64,000 nt of DNA from Patellaria atrata CBS 101060. Lineage: Eukaryota > Ascomycota > Dothideomycetes > Patellariales > Patellariaceae. Under the pieces are notes generated by a model. That model saw nothing but the letters and a program-made list of their open reading frames with translations. It was not told where the DNA came from and made no database searches. Shown piece by piece: positions 21,603 to 33,239 of this stretch (positions are counted from its first letter, which is position 1; every line of letters starts with the position of its first letter). Location: NCBI GenBank assembly GCA_010093705.1, contig MU006091.1, forward strand, positions 1,549,038 through 1,613,037. The letters are read 5' to 3'. Made by a program: the position numbers and the translations under genes.

Positions 21603-22889
21603 CTTGCTTGATTTCTTTTTCCGGTCAGAATCTTCCTGTATGGGATCGATATTTGGGTCGGCTTTCAGTTCTGCTTTTGTCCAGTTGGATTCGCCTCGAA
21701 AGGATTTACTAAATCGGCGAGCCGCTACTCGGCGCTCACCGTGCGAGGGAGAGCAACTTGAACGGTGGGTCTCGCGTAGGGAATTCCCCTACACTAACCC
21801 TTATGATTGACCTTTTGACCAGCACAACCGGTCCAGCGCCAATTAAAGAAGGATTGGAGGTTTTTGATCGCAGATAGCAATTGATGGTATTTGAAGAATT
21901 CTAAAGGTCAGTTATGGAGGCTTCTTGTCGCCTCCACAGACCCAAATCTTTGGGCCGAGAAGAGGGCGGATGAAGGAGAATCTTAGGTCTTTAGCCCCCG
22001 CCAACTTGGTGGTATTGTGATGATGTTCGCCGAAGCGATAAGTTGTTCGTAGGGTATGAAAGCGAAGGTGGATTGTAGAAGTCTCTGAGTCCTCCGTGTA
22101 AGTTTGCTGATTCGATTATTGAAACTTGGTTGTGGGCGCCCGTAGGCCAAAGCTTGCTGAAGGGTTCTAATCTGGGAACAAGTCAAAATCACAAGTCTTG
22201 AACCACAGTTTCAATTGCGTTGGATCGGTTGTATAAGGTATAAGAAGATGTCCTATGGACTATGAAAAGAAAGTAAGAGGTTAGGAGGCAAGAAGTAGAA
22301 GAATATAAAATAAGCCGCAGAATTTTCGGTAACCGGAGCTAGAACTAGACGAGGGGAGAGATTCAGGGGGGGGGGGGGGGGTAGTATGACTACCTTTTGT
22401 CTTCGCCGCCCAATTATTCTAACGTAAACAAAGCCGTGACTAGGACCCAGACTAATATTGGGTAATACTAATCAAATTATCTCTTGGTAAAATGGATGAA
22501 GCATCAAAGGATAACAATTGAAACGGAAAGGGGGGTATATACAGTATTAAGCAAGAATGCTTATCCTCAAGAGATAGCGATATCTTATAAAGTGTTCCCT
22601 TGCCCTGTGACATCGTCTGATCCTCTCACAGGCCTTCACCTCATGCTGCCCAAGGTAAATGCTGTTCCTGCAAGGACACCTTGAGCCACATTGCAGATCC
22701 ATTTACACACCTCACTGAAAATTAACTAGCCTTCCCGCGTGCGTCGACGTCCTCGGTCCATCGCGACCGAAATCTTTGGCTTGTTGATGTTCCTCAAATC
22801 CCACACTTGGCCTTACCGATATCTGCCCTTTGCCAGGTGTTTCTGATCCTCTTACACGATAATCTGAAAGACATACTCAATCCTAAACC
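21603..22889. promoter_or_regulatory. Divergent region CorA transporter / SPC1
   Basis: About 1.29 kb between the two starts, with a 16-G run at 22366-22381. Short ORFs only; no clear extra gene. Confidence 0.4.
22366..22381. repeat. Homopolymer (G)16
   Basis: Sixteen consecutive G in the divergent intergenic region, about 510 bp upstream of SPC1. One of three plus-strand poly-G tracts of at least 16 bp in the window. Confidence 0.95.
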
Positions 22890-23434
22890 ATGGCCGACGC
22901 TCTTTTAGAACAGATCCGCGATATGCTGGAGGGACAGATTGTAAGCTCGCACCACCCTAGTTCATACCTAGCAAAATATTCCGCTGACTGCTTTGTCCGT
23001 AGGACTTCGAGGGTCAGCGCCTTGCGGAAATTCTGGCTACGTCGCTTCTTATCGCTTTTGGGGTGAGTTTATTCATTATCTTCTCCCTTATCATTCTTCC
23101 CCTCCTCCGTCATCGTATGCATAAGTACATGCTGCCCAAATTGGTTTCCCGTGAGAAGTTGCGGGCTAGTATGGCGCAAATGAGAAGACATTTTGCCAGC
23201 GTTCATTTAAAGCTAGCATCACTACTGTCTTTGTGATTGCTAACCCATTCCTAGACTCTTGCTGCCGCTGTTGGCTTCCTTTACGGCGACATCTACCTGA
23301 CACTCTATGTCTTTGTGGCTGGTACGATCTTCACTGCTCTCGCGGTTATACCTCCTTGGCCATTCTACAACAAAAACCCAGCCCAATGGCAAAATCCTCA
23401 ACGCGGTATATCGGGAGTCACGATCGAAATGTAG
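22890..23434 (+). CDS. SPC1: Signal peptidase complex subunit 1 (Spc1/SPCS1)
   Basis: Small accessory subunit of the ER signal peptidase complex. Exons 22890-22940, 23003-23062 and 23255-23434 give 96 residues. The sequence reads MADALLEQIRDMLEGQI, DFEGQRLAEILATSLLIAFG, then TLAAAVGFLYGDIYLTLYVF and a second hydrophobic segment ending VIPPWPFYNKNPAQWQ. The two TM hairpin, the IDFEGQ junction and the PPWPFYN motif are diagnostic. All intron phases agree. The usual fungal length is 80-100 residues. Confidence 0.93.
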
Positions 23435-24072
23435 CGGTGAAGCTCTAGAAGTGGTATCGAACGCATCAAGTGGCTGGTAGTGATTTAGAAAAGCGTGTGA
23501 AGGGTGACGTGGCTATAATTCTGGAGTACTTCAAACTCGCTCCAGGACACAGTCTTCTGAAAAGGAGATGGAGCGTTAGAATAGTACGAAGAATAAATCA
23601 AAAGGAACTGATTAGTGGAGAGCACAAATCAGTAAGGGAAAGGCGCGAATCATCATACGATGGGATTCGAGGTTTTGATTGGTATCTAGATGCTCAAGAT
23701 GTTGAGCATAAAATTTTGAGGCAATCCACTAAAGCCTCATTCAACACACTGCAGTTCCAATGAAATCATGATCTGAAAGCAAGGACCCATTGAGCCAATG
23801 CAAACTAAAATAACCATCCCAAGGAAGATCTTCCTGTCTTCAATAAGTGAACCTTTTGAAAGAAAATCATCTATTCATACAACGCCAGGTGTAATGCCCC
23901 TTGAAGTCTTAAATCATGATATCCGCAAATGTATGTCGGGGAAGTCGAAGGAGTTATGAGGGGTAAACCCGTGCCATGGAGAAATTATTCGTGTCGAGGA
24001 TGGGGAAGATGAGAAGTGGTATGTCGAGAACCGGAGTCGAGGGTGTGAATCGTTAGGTAGGCGATCAAATGC
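23435..24072. other. Convergent intergenic region SPC1 / RBX1
   Basis: About 640 bp. It contains a 97-codon plus-strand ORF (23470-23763, MAGSDLEKRVKGDVAIILEY) starting 36 bp after the SPC1 stop. It has no domain and most likely lies in the SPC1 3' UTR. Confidence 0.4.
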
Positions 24073-24547
<475 letters not shown>

Positions 24548-25678
24548 CGAATTAAATACTGCCGAGTGGTGGAAAGGGAGCGCCCAACTCGTCTCTTTCG
24601 ATCCACACAAGAAGATGTTGACACCGGCTGACCTCTCCCGGGTCAGATGCGTCCAAAACGAGGTAATTTATTAAGCGTTTGATGGTGCGGAGCAAATTTC
24701 TGTGCCTGATGCACTCGGCCTGACAGTCGTAGACTAGAGTGCAGTTTCGTGAGTACAATGAAGAGAGTGTGGAAGGACGTATGTTGGTTGACAGCTGTAG
24801 AGTGTAAAGTTGCAAGTAATTAAGTGGTAGAAAGAAGTGGAGGGAGGTAGTGAGGGCAGTAGGCACCAAAGACGAAGATTTATAAAAGTCGAGTGCTCAG
24901 GCCTTGTGACAGAATAATCAACTTACTGCGTTTTTCGAAGAGGATTATGATCCACTCCGGAAAGGAGGGGTTCCTCTCTTTCCTTTCCTCTAGAATGCGC
25001 GTATACGCGCTAACTGTCTGTTCGGCTTTTATTATTGAATTATCAGTTAGCAGAGCTACTCTGTACAAGGCTGAGGCCTCCGTATGCTTGAGGGGGGGAG
25101 GGGGGGGGGGGGGGGGAGTTGTGATTCTATGGAAATTCCCTAGCCACTTTACGATGATATGGAGGGGAAAACAGAGTGGCGGTTTCAGAGTTAACAGCCA
25201 CTTCCTTTGGTAGTATGGAGGGGCGATAATGTAAGCAGGATTATCACTTACCGAGCTTCCGTTCCACGATCCTCCACGCATTCACATACGAGTAGTACTC
25301 GTACATCTTTTGTGGTGGATGTAGAAGAGAGGAATCAAAAGGTTGAGAGTTTAAATTCAATTCTCACCAAACCGAAGCAAGGCCTCCGTTTGATTCACTT
25401 ATAATTCGAAATGAGCAAATTAGTTCATACATCATTCACTCAAAGTCACGCACTCTCTATTCAAAGATTTGATACAACGCGTTCGTCACACGTAGCTATA
25501 GCAAACTTCACAATACCTTAACCTTCACTTTCTTATTAGAAGCTAGTCCTCTATATCTACTTCTTCAGCGATAGCTTTCTCTGACAATCTTTCCCCTTTG
25601 TCTCGCTACTATACGCGCCACATACCATACTCTCATACAACACTTTGTAGTTGGATACCATCAACAGATAAGGGTGAA
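24548..25678. promoter_or_regulatory. Divergent region RBX1 / disordered protein, with poly-G tract
   Basis: About 1.13 kb. A G7-A-G17 tract occupies 25092-25116. Short ORFs only. The last 250 bp before 25679 is CT-rich and probably the 5' leader of the downstream gene. Confidence 0.4.
25092..25116. repeat. Poly-G tract G7-A-G17
   Basis: A nearly pure 25-bp G run in noncoding DNA between divergent genes. Confidence 0.95.
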
Positions 25679-27352
25679 ATGGGTCCAAGAAGAGGCCGAG
25701 GTGGACATGTCCATTCTAGAAGCGAAGCCAATGTACCGCAGATAGATCAGGTTCAGAATGATGCCTCAGCACGTAAGAAACGTGTCGAACAAAACGACTA
25801 TGATTTCAATACGGCTCTACCACATGCTATTCCCCAAATAGCGAGAGGGGCATCCGGTAACCAGAAGCGGTACAATAAACAAGTCGGGAATGATAACCAG
25901 ACAAATTACCTTCAACAATCCGTCTTCGACCAGGAACCCCAGCTAGATACTACTCCAATGAAGAAGGAACGAAAGCCTTCAGGGCGGAATCAACACAGAA
26001 CTGGTATTGAATACGCTTACCAACCCCAAGATCAACAGTCACTTCCTCAAACAACACCGTCTAAGCTGGCTGCGTACGCCGGTCCCACTTTCCACGCTTC
26101 TCCTGCTCCTTCTGCCCTCCCCATACCAAAGCTTTTTTCAAAATCCGTACCAAGCACGTCAGACAACCCATCTCTACAGTCTCGCTTCGAGCAAGAGACC
26201 ATCGATATCAAATCAAATGAGTCCGAACTGTCCGTTACCCCAGACTCACTTAACGATGCAATGGGCATCCGAATCCCGGACCGAGTTCCGGATACAGGCG
26301 GGGATCGAGCAGACACACCGTCTCGAGCAGCTAACGATACCTCTTTCGATATAGCCGGTTATTTCGAGTCTCAACGTAAAGCTAGACTAGAGAATTCGAA
26401 CTCCTTTACGACTACCGTTCAGAATCAGAATACAGCACAAACCAGACCCGTTCCAGGACCTATCCATGACGAATCTCCTTTGGAATTCTTTTTCAAGCGC
26501 GATAGAGAAGAGAAAGCCGGTCTGCACCGTACAACTAGTTACAACACACCGTCCTCTAGATCCATCTTACCGCCAGCAGCATCTGCGCCTCATCAGACCA
26601 CCAATAACCCCTTCTCCCACGACCGTTACCCCTCTACCACATCTGCCAAAGAGATGTTCATGCTCGAACTGGACAGTAATACACCCTCTCACGTCCCGCG
26701 TCATGGCTCCCTCCCTGTTAACCGAACCATCACGTCCCCAGCACGCGTCCCGCAAGTCACCCAAACACCCGATGTAGAGAGAGAAGCCAAAGACCGGAAA
26801 CTCAAAGACATCCTCCTTAACCTCGCTAACTCGGCATCTGGGAAGCCACTCTCACTATCCCATTCACGCACCCCAGATCCATACGCTTCACCACCATTTG
26901 TCAAACCAGACGTTCCTATCCACCCACAATCCGGTCCCTCAACCCCAATCCCCCATGGGCATTCCGCGCACTCAGGTCCATTGCATTACGGAAACAGGAA
27001 TCTCTCGCCGATGTTTCAGGCCGCGAAGGGGAATAGTAGTTCCAGACGCAGCCCTTCACGACTAAGCAGGAAAGATTCAGCAGAACCACAGACTCCGAAG
27101 GGGAGGGGATACCAGAATCAGATTGGATACCCTTTCCCGAGCTCACCCAGTCCGGTTATCTACCCACCGCAAGCGCATCCTTTAACACCCTCGCGGTTTC
27201 ACCAGGGGTATGGTGCTGGAGAATTACGTGAAGGGATGGAGGGTTATATGAGGCAAGGCGGGAAGGTAAAGGACACAGGAAAGGGAGACAAGAGTGTCGA
27301 GGAGTTGGAGGGGGAGTTACATCGGATGCTCAATATCAAACGAGATGAGTAG
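25679..27352 (+). CDS. Large intrinsically disordered hypothetical protein
   Basis: Single exon, 557 residues from the ATG at 25679. The frame is open further 5' but without an ATG. It begins MGPRRGRGGHVHSRSEANVP with an RG-rich box that could bind RNA. Nearly all of it is Ser/Pro/Thr/Asn/Gln-rich. Two segments look ordered: a helix DVEREAKDRKLKDILLNLAN around residue 360, and a C-terminal helix KSVEELEGELHRMLNIKRDE. Short aromatic/leucine motifs such as AKEMFMLELD could be docking sites. No domain recognised. An mRNA-metabolism or scaffold role is only a guess. Confidence 0.75.
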   Translation: MGPRRGRGGHVHSRSEANVPQIDQVQNDASARKKRVEQNDYDFNTALPHAIPQIARGASGNQKRYNKQVGNDNQTNYLQQSVFDQEPQLDTTPMKKERKPSGRNQHRTGIEYAYQPQDQQSLPQTTPSKLAAYAGPTFHASPAPSALPIPKLFSKSVPSTSDNPSLQSRFEQETIDIKSNESELSVTPDSLNDAMGIRIPDRVPDTGGDRADTPSRAANDTSFDIAGYFESQRKARLENSNSFTTTVQNQNTAQTRPVPGPIHDESPLEFFFKRDREEKAGLHRTTSYNTPSSRSILPPAASAPHQTTNNPFSHDRYPSTTSAKEMFMLELDSNTPSHVPRHGSLPVNRTITSPARVPQVTQTPDVEREAKDRKLKDILLNLANSASGKPLSLSHSRTPDPYASPPFVKPDVPIHPQSGPSTPIPHGHSAHSGPLHYGNRNLSPMFQAAKGNSSSRRSPSRLSRKDSAEPQTPKGRGYQNQIGYPFPSSPSPVIYPPQAHPLTPSRFHQGYGAGELREGMEGYMRQGGKVKDTGKGDKSVEELEGELHRMLNIKRDE

Positions 27353-28693
27353 GTATTTGCTTATGGTTTTCGGTTGGTTGGGTATGGTGGTATTGTTCGC
27401 GCGCCTGAGTTGGCGGGTATGCTGGTTTCCTCGATGTACTGGAACAATGGTCTTATGCTTGATGGTTGAGAGGGTCTAATGCATGCTGTTATGCCCGTTG
27501 ATGTTAGTTTCTGACCTAAGTTCTTTATGTATACCATGTTGTTTTTCTCGCTTTCCGTGTTCTCGTGCGCTCGTGGCGCATTTCAATACTTCCCAACATC
27601 ATCTTATCTAGTACGGTTCTGAAAGTCTTTAGCTTTATCTATCTATAAATCGATATTTAACCCAGTTTTATCTAGTTCAATCTCTAGATTTTCCTTTCGC
27701 AGCACAACATACGATATACCGTGGCATGCATATTCACCAAATCCTACAAATACACGACAACCCTCCTATACCCTCATCAGCAGCACAAATTCAGTATTTT
27801 ATATGATATATATATGTGCCCACTTTAGAGAACACCCATCGTACCATACACTTGCTGTACAATTCCACCATCTACTAGGATTAGACCTAAAGTGATTCTG
27901 AACTGTCCTCACTCATTGTCATGTCAATGCTCTATTCCTTTACGATATTGTTTAGGGTAGTCTAGTGTAAACTAATTATTCGAGGTCCTCATACCAAATA
28001 CCTTTGCTTTAACTCCCGATTGTCACAACCTAGACAACTCGACCACAATATCCGCCTCACAAGCATTTTGAGGGTATCAGCAACCTTCTGTGTCTCGAGA
28101 CTGGTCCCCTGGGGGAAATAGTATGGGTGAACGGAGGTCATTCCCGCGTAATGGGACGAGGACTCGAGGTATACCACAAAAGGAGGTTTCTTTCCTAACT
28201 TAGTTCGAAGCATTGTTCACGCATATTCCACCAAACCGATCTCATTCTATTTAAACTATATACATTATGCCGCAACAACTCCAGCAGTCATAATCCAAAC
28301 CACCAATTCACGGTACCTGGATCTCGCTACCGTAGTTAGCATTGCCATATCGACTGTCCCGTGTCCCACCACATTCCCGGATCATGAAAGACATTATAGT
28401 TCTAACTGTCACATTAACAGACAATGAGTTTGTATAGTCGAATCCACAATGGCTTCGGACGAGTACAAAAGCTGTATATTTTCCTCCTTCATCCTTATCA
28501 TTCACACTAGCATAGCATTCACGAGAGACTACAACACTGTACGCAGGCTGTATAGTACAATCGCGGTCTACACAAAACTCTACTTCTCTATCCACAAAGC
28601 AACAACCTGCTGTACAACACACCTACATCTTTATCTTCATACAACATTCCTAAACCACTCGTACAAAGCAGTGTACCAACCCCATTGCCCAGC
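27353..28693. other. Intergenic region upstream of the kinase
   Basis: About 1.34 kb, AT-rich with a TATATAT run near 27806. A Cys-rich minus-strand frame without a start (28308-28622) overlaps its end; I do not call it a gene. Confidence 0.35.
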
Positions 28694-29938
28694 ATGAATT
28701 TGAATAGTCCAAAGCAACTCGTAATCAACACAAACGTAGCTCTTTTCAGCATCACAGATTCCGAGTGTATCTCCCCTCTAACACCCGTTCCCCCTACCCC
28801 TCCGCCTCCCAAATATGCCCAAGATCCGGACTACCTTAATCCGGAGCTATCAACAAACCTCAGCCGAGATTTCGTCAAGGGGTTCAACAAGTCCTGGAGT
28901 GGAGGCGAGGGCAGCGCCGAGCTGATATGCCACCGCGCGACCAAGCAACTGTTCATCCTCAAGACCCTACACAACAGCAAGCGCGTGAAGAGCGATGAAC
29001 TGACTGGTGAGCAGAAGGTGTTTGAATTCCTGGGTCCAAGCGAGCATATCGTGCTCTTCGTGAAGGAATATCTTGATACGAGCACGGCTGTGTGGAATGG
29101 TCCTCAACGCCAATTTTTGTACGGGTACTGCGACGGAGGGGACCTGTATGAGTTTAAAGATCGTTATGAAGAGCATAATATCGCCCTGCCGGAGCTCCTT
29201 GTGTGGGACTTGTACAGCCAACTCGCAGGGGGTGTGGCATTCATCCACGGTCAGGGGATCGTACACGCCGATATTAAGCCCGCGAATATTTTCTTGGCCT
29301 CGGGTCCTGGGCACCCTGTCGCGGGCGTTACTGACAAAGACGACCATCCCAAGGGGAAACCCTATCCTCGCGTGAAGTTGGGTGATTTCGGCATGGCGTT
29401 CTCGCCGCCTGAAAAGTGCCCCGGATATGGAACCCCGTCCTGGCAGCCGGCCGATCCCGAGAAACCTAGATCTATGCCTGCAGATGTATGGGCTGTAGCC
29501 GCAGTCGCCCAATTCCTATGTGTCGGCAGGGGACCCCTCACCGGTGGGGCTAAGACTGAAGATTTTTCAAGTAACAGCAGCGTGGTGGCCCTGAAGCTGG
29601 GCGAGCGTTCGGCGGCCTGCAAGCTAAGGAAGCGTAAATGGTATAGAGAGACACCAAGGAAAGTGTACAATATCACGGATCCAAGGCAACTAGACAGGCC
29701 ACTGATTGGGCCCGAAGGCGAGGAATTTGGGTACAGTAGCATGCTGTTCCAGATGGTCCGTAGGGTACTGCAAGCGACTCCGTCAATGAGGGCCACGGCG
29801 AAGGATTTAGTGGTGCAAGTTGAATCGAGGAGACTCGTTGACAGGGTGCGGACTGTGCCAGCTTGGGCCATGCCCGAGGCACCGAGTCCGCAACCGTGGC
29901 AATATGAGGAGTCAGAAGTCCTACCCTACCCAGGGTAG
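28694..29938 (+). CDS. Serine/threonine protein kinase, divergent non-RD type
   Basis: Single exon, 414 residues from the ATG at 28694. A Pro-rich N-terminus (VPPTPPPPK) precedes the kinase domain from about residue 60. It shows a weak glycine loop (SGGEGSAELI), the VAIK-equivalent Lys in LFILKTL, a hinge YGYCDGGDLYEF, a catalytic loop HADIKPANIFL with Asp and Asn present but Ala instead of Arg in HRD, intact DFG (LGDFGMAFS), and GTPSWQPADPE with ADVWAVA for the APE/helix F region. It should be able to bind Mg-ATP. The missing HRD Arg suggests activation without activation-loop phosphorylation. The group is unclear, perhaps a fungal-expanded kinase. Confident as a kinase fold, not about substrate. 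Confidence 0.85.
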   Translation: MNLNSPKQLVINTNVALFSITDSECISPLTPVPPTPPPPKYAQDPDYLNPELSTNLSRDFVKGFNKSWSGGEGSAELICHRATKQLFILKTLHNSKRVKSDELTGEQKVFEFLGPSEHIVLFVKEYLDTSTAVWNGPQRQFLYGYCDGGDLYEFKDRYEEHNIALPELLVWDLYSQLAGGVAFIHGQGIVHADIKPANIFLASGPGHPVAGVTDKDDHPKGKPYPRVKLGDFGMAFSPPEKCPGYGTPSWQPADPEKPRSMPADVWAVAAVAQFLCVGRGPLTGGAKTEDFSSNSSVVALKLGERSAACKLRKRKWYRETPRKVYNITDPRQLDRPLIGPEGEEFGYSSMLFQMVRRVLQATPSMRATAKDLVVQVESRRLVDRVRTVPAWAMPEAPSPQPWQYEESEVLPYPG

Positions 29939-30667
29939 GATGTCTCTATTTTGACCACTTGTCAATTGTTAGATACCTTGTACGATATATGATATTGAAG
30001 TTCTGTATAAATGGAGTCGAATAAGTAGAGATTGTATATGGAGGGAGTATCGTGCGTGCGTGAAGTTAGAGTATATAATTGCGGTGCTGGGAGACTTGGA
30101 CTAGTACTATAGGTATGATAGCAAAATGAGAACTTTGAATAAGTAACACAACGAAAGAAACGCAATAGTTGAGAGTGCTCATGCCAGATGAGATGAGACG
30201 AAAGATCAGAACGTTCAACGTCCTAGCGGCCCGGCCTGCGGGATGATGAAAGATTAACAGCAGTATAATGACCATAAAACACAAGAAAAGGAGAAGGGAA
30301 AAGTTTCTGACGCCAGAAAACCGAAAGAACGAATGATGGAAAATCCCAAGCCATATCCTTCATCCATCGTCCATTCTATATCCGCGACCCATTCGTACAG
30401 TCATTAATATCCTCCCCACGCCTGCATAGTTGCACGGCAATATGCATCTTCCAACACTTCTTAGTTATAGTGTAATGAGATAGAAAGTATTATTCTCCGA
30501 ATGAAGTTCTGAAGTTTTTCAGCTGGTCAATATAGTGCCAAGAGTTGTCCGCATACAGTTGATGTAGGAAACCGTTCCATCGGGAAGCTGAACGGACAGC
30601 CACAATCATAGCACATCAAGAATAACGGACAATATGACTATTGTTGTAGTGGTGTGTTCCATCATCG
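29939..30667. other. Intergenic region 3' of the kinase
   Basis: About 730 bp, AT-rich; no gene or repeat recognised. Confidence 0.35.
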
Positions 30668-30829
30668 CTACCGTCCGGATGGTCCTTTGCAGTGGACTGG
30701 GCAGATATACCCTACAGTGATAACCCTGTCCACAACAGCATGCCGTCCTAAGGAGGCGCAAGGGTCTACATTGTGGACGTAGTAGATGCAATCGCAGATG
30801 GCATACTTCTCAATAAGTCTGATGCACAT
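30668..30829 (-). CDS. Cysteine-rich microprotein, 53 residues
   Basis: An uninterrupted ATG-to-TAG frame beginning MCIRLIEKYAICDCIYYVHN, then VDPCASLGRHAVVDRVITVG and YICPVHCKGPSGR. Six of 53 residues are Cys, spaced MC-x9-C-x-C-x9-C-x20-C-x3-C, a pattern suited to zinc binding or disulfides. I recall families of very short fungal proteins with an MC start, a C-x-C-YYxH-x-VDPC core and a VGYxCPxH end, and this appears to belong there; that rests on memory, not a search. No signal peptide, so it is probably intracellular. It sits alone in a gene-poor stretch, on the strand opposite the kinase. Confidence 0.6.
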   Translation of the reverse strand: MCIRLIEKYAICDCIYYVHNVDPCASLGRHAVVDRVITVGYICPVHCKGPSGR

Positions 30830-32700
30830 CTTGCAGGTTCTGGCTTTTGAAACAGTTGTAGTAGTGTAAGATAGAGGGATTGGATGTTCCGAAGATTGCG
30901 TGAGGTAAGTGTTGTGGAATAAACCAGCCCTCTAGGAATTATGTTTTTGGGGAATAGACTGATCCGTTTCGGACGTTGTGTGTACGCTGATTCCAACTCA
31001 ATTGTAACCTTCGCAGCCCATAATCTGTATTGAGGAAATTATGTGTTGTGATATTGAACGAGATGGTTCACCTCAACAATCGGGCTCCACGATGAAGTTC
31101 CGGTCTTCACTAGGGATATGCTGGTGTAGTCAATGAATAAAAATTGAATGGAACGAAAGGTGATGCTGAACGGTTTTCTGGTATGTAAGGGAGATGCCGC
31201 AATGATGTTGCTGGAAGTAACAGTAGTGAGAGAGGTATGTGATGATCCAGGAAACGCCCAAGCAAACCCAAACGAAAGCGTGAAAGAAACTAGAAGAATA
31301 TGAAAATGCAACTTATTGTGAAGATGTAAAGAATGGATAATGCACTCATTATATGCAAAGTTTCCAACATCACACTGGACACACCCTAGACTATCCGTTC
31401 GAATCAGCCTAACATTGTCTTGTAGTACAGAAGGAAAGTAATGCTGGATTAGCGTCGATTTTGGAGGTCAAAACAGGGCAAAGTTGCTCTCGAAATAGTG
31501 AGGTTATTCACAAATAACAGAAGTAGCAGCCACAGTTCGGAGTTCACGATGAAGTATTTGGATGTACCAGAGGCGCAGCTAGGTAACCTGCAGTATATCT
31601 TAGTAGTTAAACATCGAACCATGACGTTTCCAGTAAGATTGAAGCGTGGGATGAGAGCGCAGCGGGAGGCCTATAAGGTAGCGTATCGCGGGAAAAGGCA
31701 ACACAGGATCCGCGAAACAACACAAGCAACACGGATGCTGCCATGAGTACAGTACCATGCACGTGGAATTCCAAGGGAACTAACGTCTTTCCCAAGCATT
31801 TGATGGAACATGTGAATTAATCGGGCTGTGTCAACGATTCTATTTCTTGTAAGCCAACCGCTTTATGGGCCCCCAATCAGCTGGACCAGGATGGGAAGTC
31901 ATACAGTAGTAGTCATACAGTAGTTCATACTCAAAACCATCCTCAATCCCCACAATTCGGGGATTATAACGCCTCAAGTAGACTTTCCATATCGAGAAAG
32001 GAATAAAGTGCAATTCCAATGCTCGAAAGCGTCGCAATCATGATGACGGAATCCGTCGGCGACAAGAGAATCGGATGCAATACGAGCATACTCTGCATTC
32101 AAGGGATGTACGTTGAGAGCTGGAGACGGGACAGGATCGAGAGAGTTCTAGTTCTATCAGCTACGGAAGATTTGGGCCACGTACAGGACATTTCCCCAGC
32201 ATAGACTGTTTTATTTTGCAAAGCATACTATAATCTTTGATGAGTCCCTCTCTACTGTAGAGTTCTACAAAGGGGAGAGGTGTGAGAAAGAGGAGTGAGC
32301 AGCAGTGGGGAGAGACCTCGACCGAAAGTTGGCCCGCTCAAGGCGTAAGAAGAAGTATGACAAGGGTAATCGTCAGCCCTACGGGAAACAGAGCCCCAAA
32401 AACTGTCAACTTTAGCAGAAGTTGAAAATTCCAACCAACTACGGAGTTAAGACCCTTTTCGAGGCATCCAGCAACTAACTTTTATGAGTTAGAAGCGGTT
32501 GAAAGGCCACCGCTACAAAGCTGATCATTTTGTATGGCTTGACCATCTGTGCCACACTTCAGGAACACCATAAGGGCGGTGGTGATACAAATCTCAACTC
32601 CAATTGCGACTACAATCCAACAATTTTAGTTTCTTCTCCAATCTACACGTCAACGTTTTGCTTGTAAAAAGATACTTGTTTATTTGATATTCCTGTTCGC
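30830..32700. other. Gene-poor region
   Basis: About 1.87 kb. It contains a minus-strand frame with a signal-peptide-like start but no ATG (31039-31311), and a frame at 31840-32037 reading NPRIVGIEDGFEYELLYDYY that looks like an exon fragment. Neither can be built into a gene. Confidence 0.35.
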
Positions 32701-32710
32701 CTTCGTCTAA

Positions 32711-33180
32711 CATGGAAAAGCCTCTAGCACTAGAACTATGCCGAGTTTGCCGAAGAGATTTTTGTCATTTCTGCAGAAAGTAATTGACCATGTCAAGAAA
32801 ACCTTTGTATTACCTGCATCGATGACTGGTTGAAGCCTAATAACTAACATTAAATACACTTTGAAGATCGACGATGAGTAACTCGGCTCCTACGACTTTG
32901 TTTGCGTTCGCGCTCACCGTTGATTTTCCAGATCTTCAAGATGATCATCGCTATGATCGACTCCTTTCTGTGTCACGATGGCTTCGGAGCTTCCAGATCG
33001 TCCAAAGAATAACGGCTTTCTTCAATTCAAACCGTTGAAGATGCTCATATTATTCTTCCGCACAGAACTTTTCGAAACTGATGCGAGAAGTTGCATAATA
33101 CGAACTGCTGACTTCGCTCCACCTAAGATCAACGTCACACTGCAGGAATAGATTAAGACCAAGATAGTCATGTCGAGCGC
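32711..33180 (+). pseudogene. Relic of a RING-finger-like gene
   Basis: An ATG at 32711 opens a 23-residue frame with C-x2-C-x4-C-x2-C spacing (LCRVCRRDFCHFCRK). After a stop, and in another frame, comes PCQENLCITCIDDWLKPNN, which resembles the second half of a RING or related zinc finger (C-x2-C-I-x2-W-L). Further frames follow (MSNSAPTTLFAFALTVDFPD from 32876; TELFETDARSCIIRTADFAP after about 33050). With two or more frame changes in under 500 bp, it looks like a decayed host gene or a run of unrecognised short exons. Confidence 0.3.
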
Positions 33181-33239
33181 TTGTCTGCTCAGGGGACCGC
33201 CGATGTTCTAGAATGGCAAGGACAACGACTTCGACTAAA

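Noticed and set aside
23470-23763. 97-codon ORF just after SPC1
   Set aside because: No domain, sits in the expected 3' UTR between convergent genes, composition not clearly coding.
28308-28622. Cysteine-rich minus-strand frame (CCTAGCCFVDREVEFCVDRD)
   Set aside because: Starts at GTG. A spliced ATG exon can be imagined (MLGNGV...) but with no signal peptide, weak donor and no known family.
31039-31311. Small secreted protein with signal-like HILLVSFTLSFGFAWAF
   Set aside because: First codon is TTG, no ATG in the frame and no clear upstream exon; the remainder is not protein-like.
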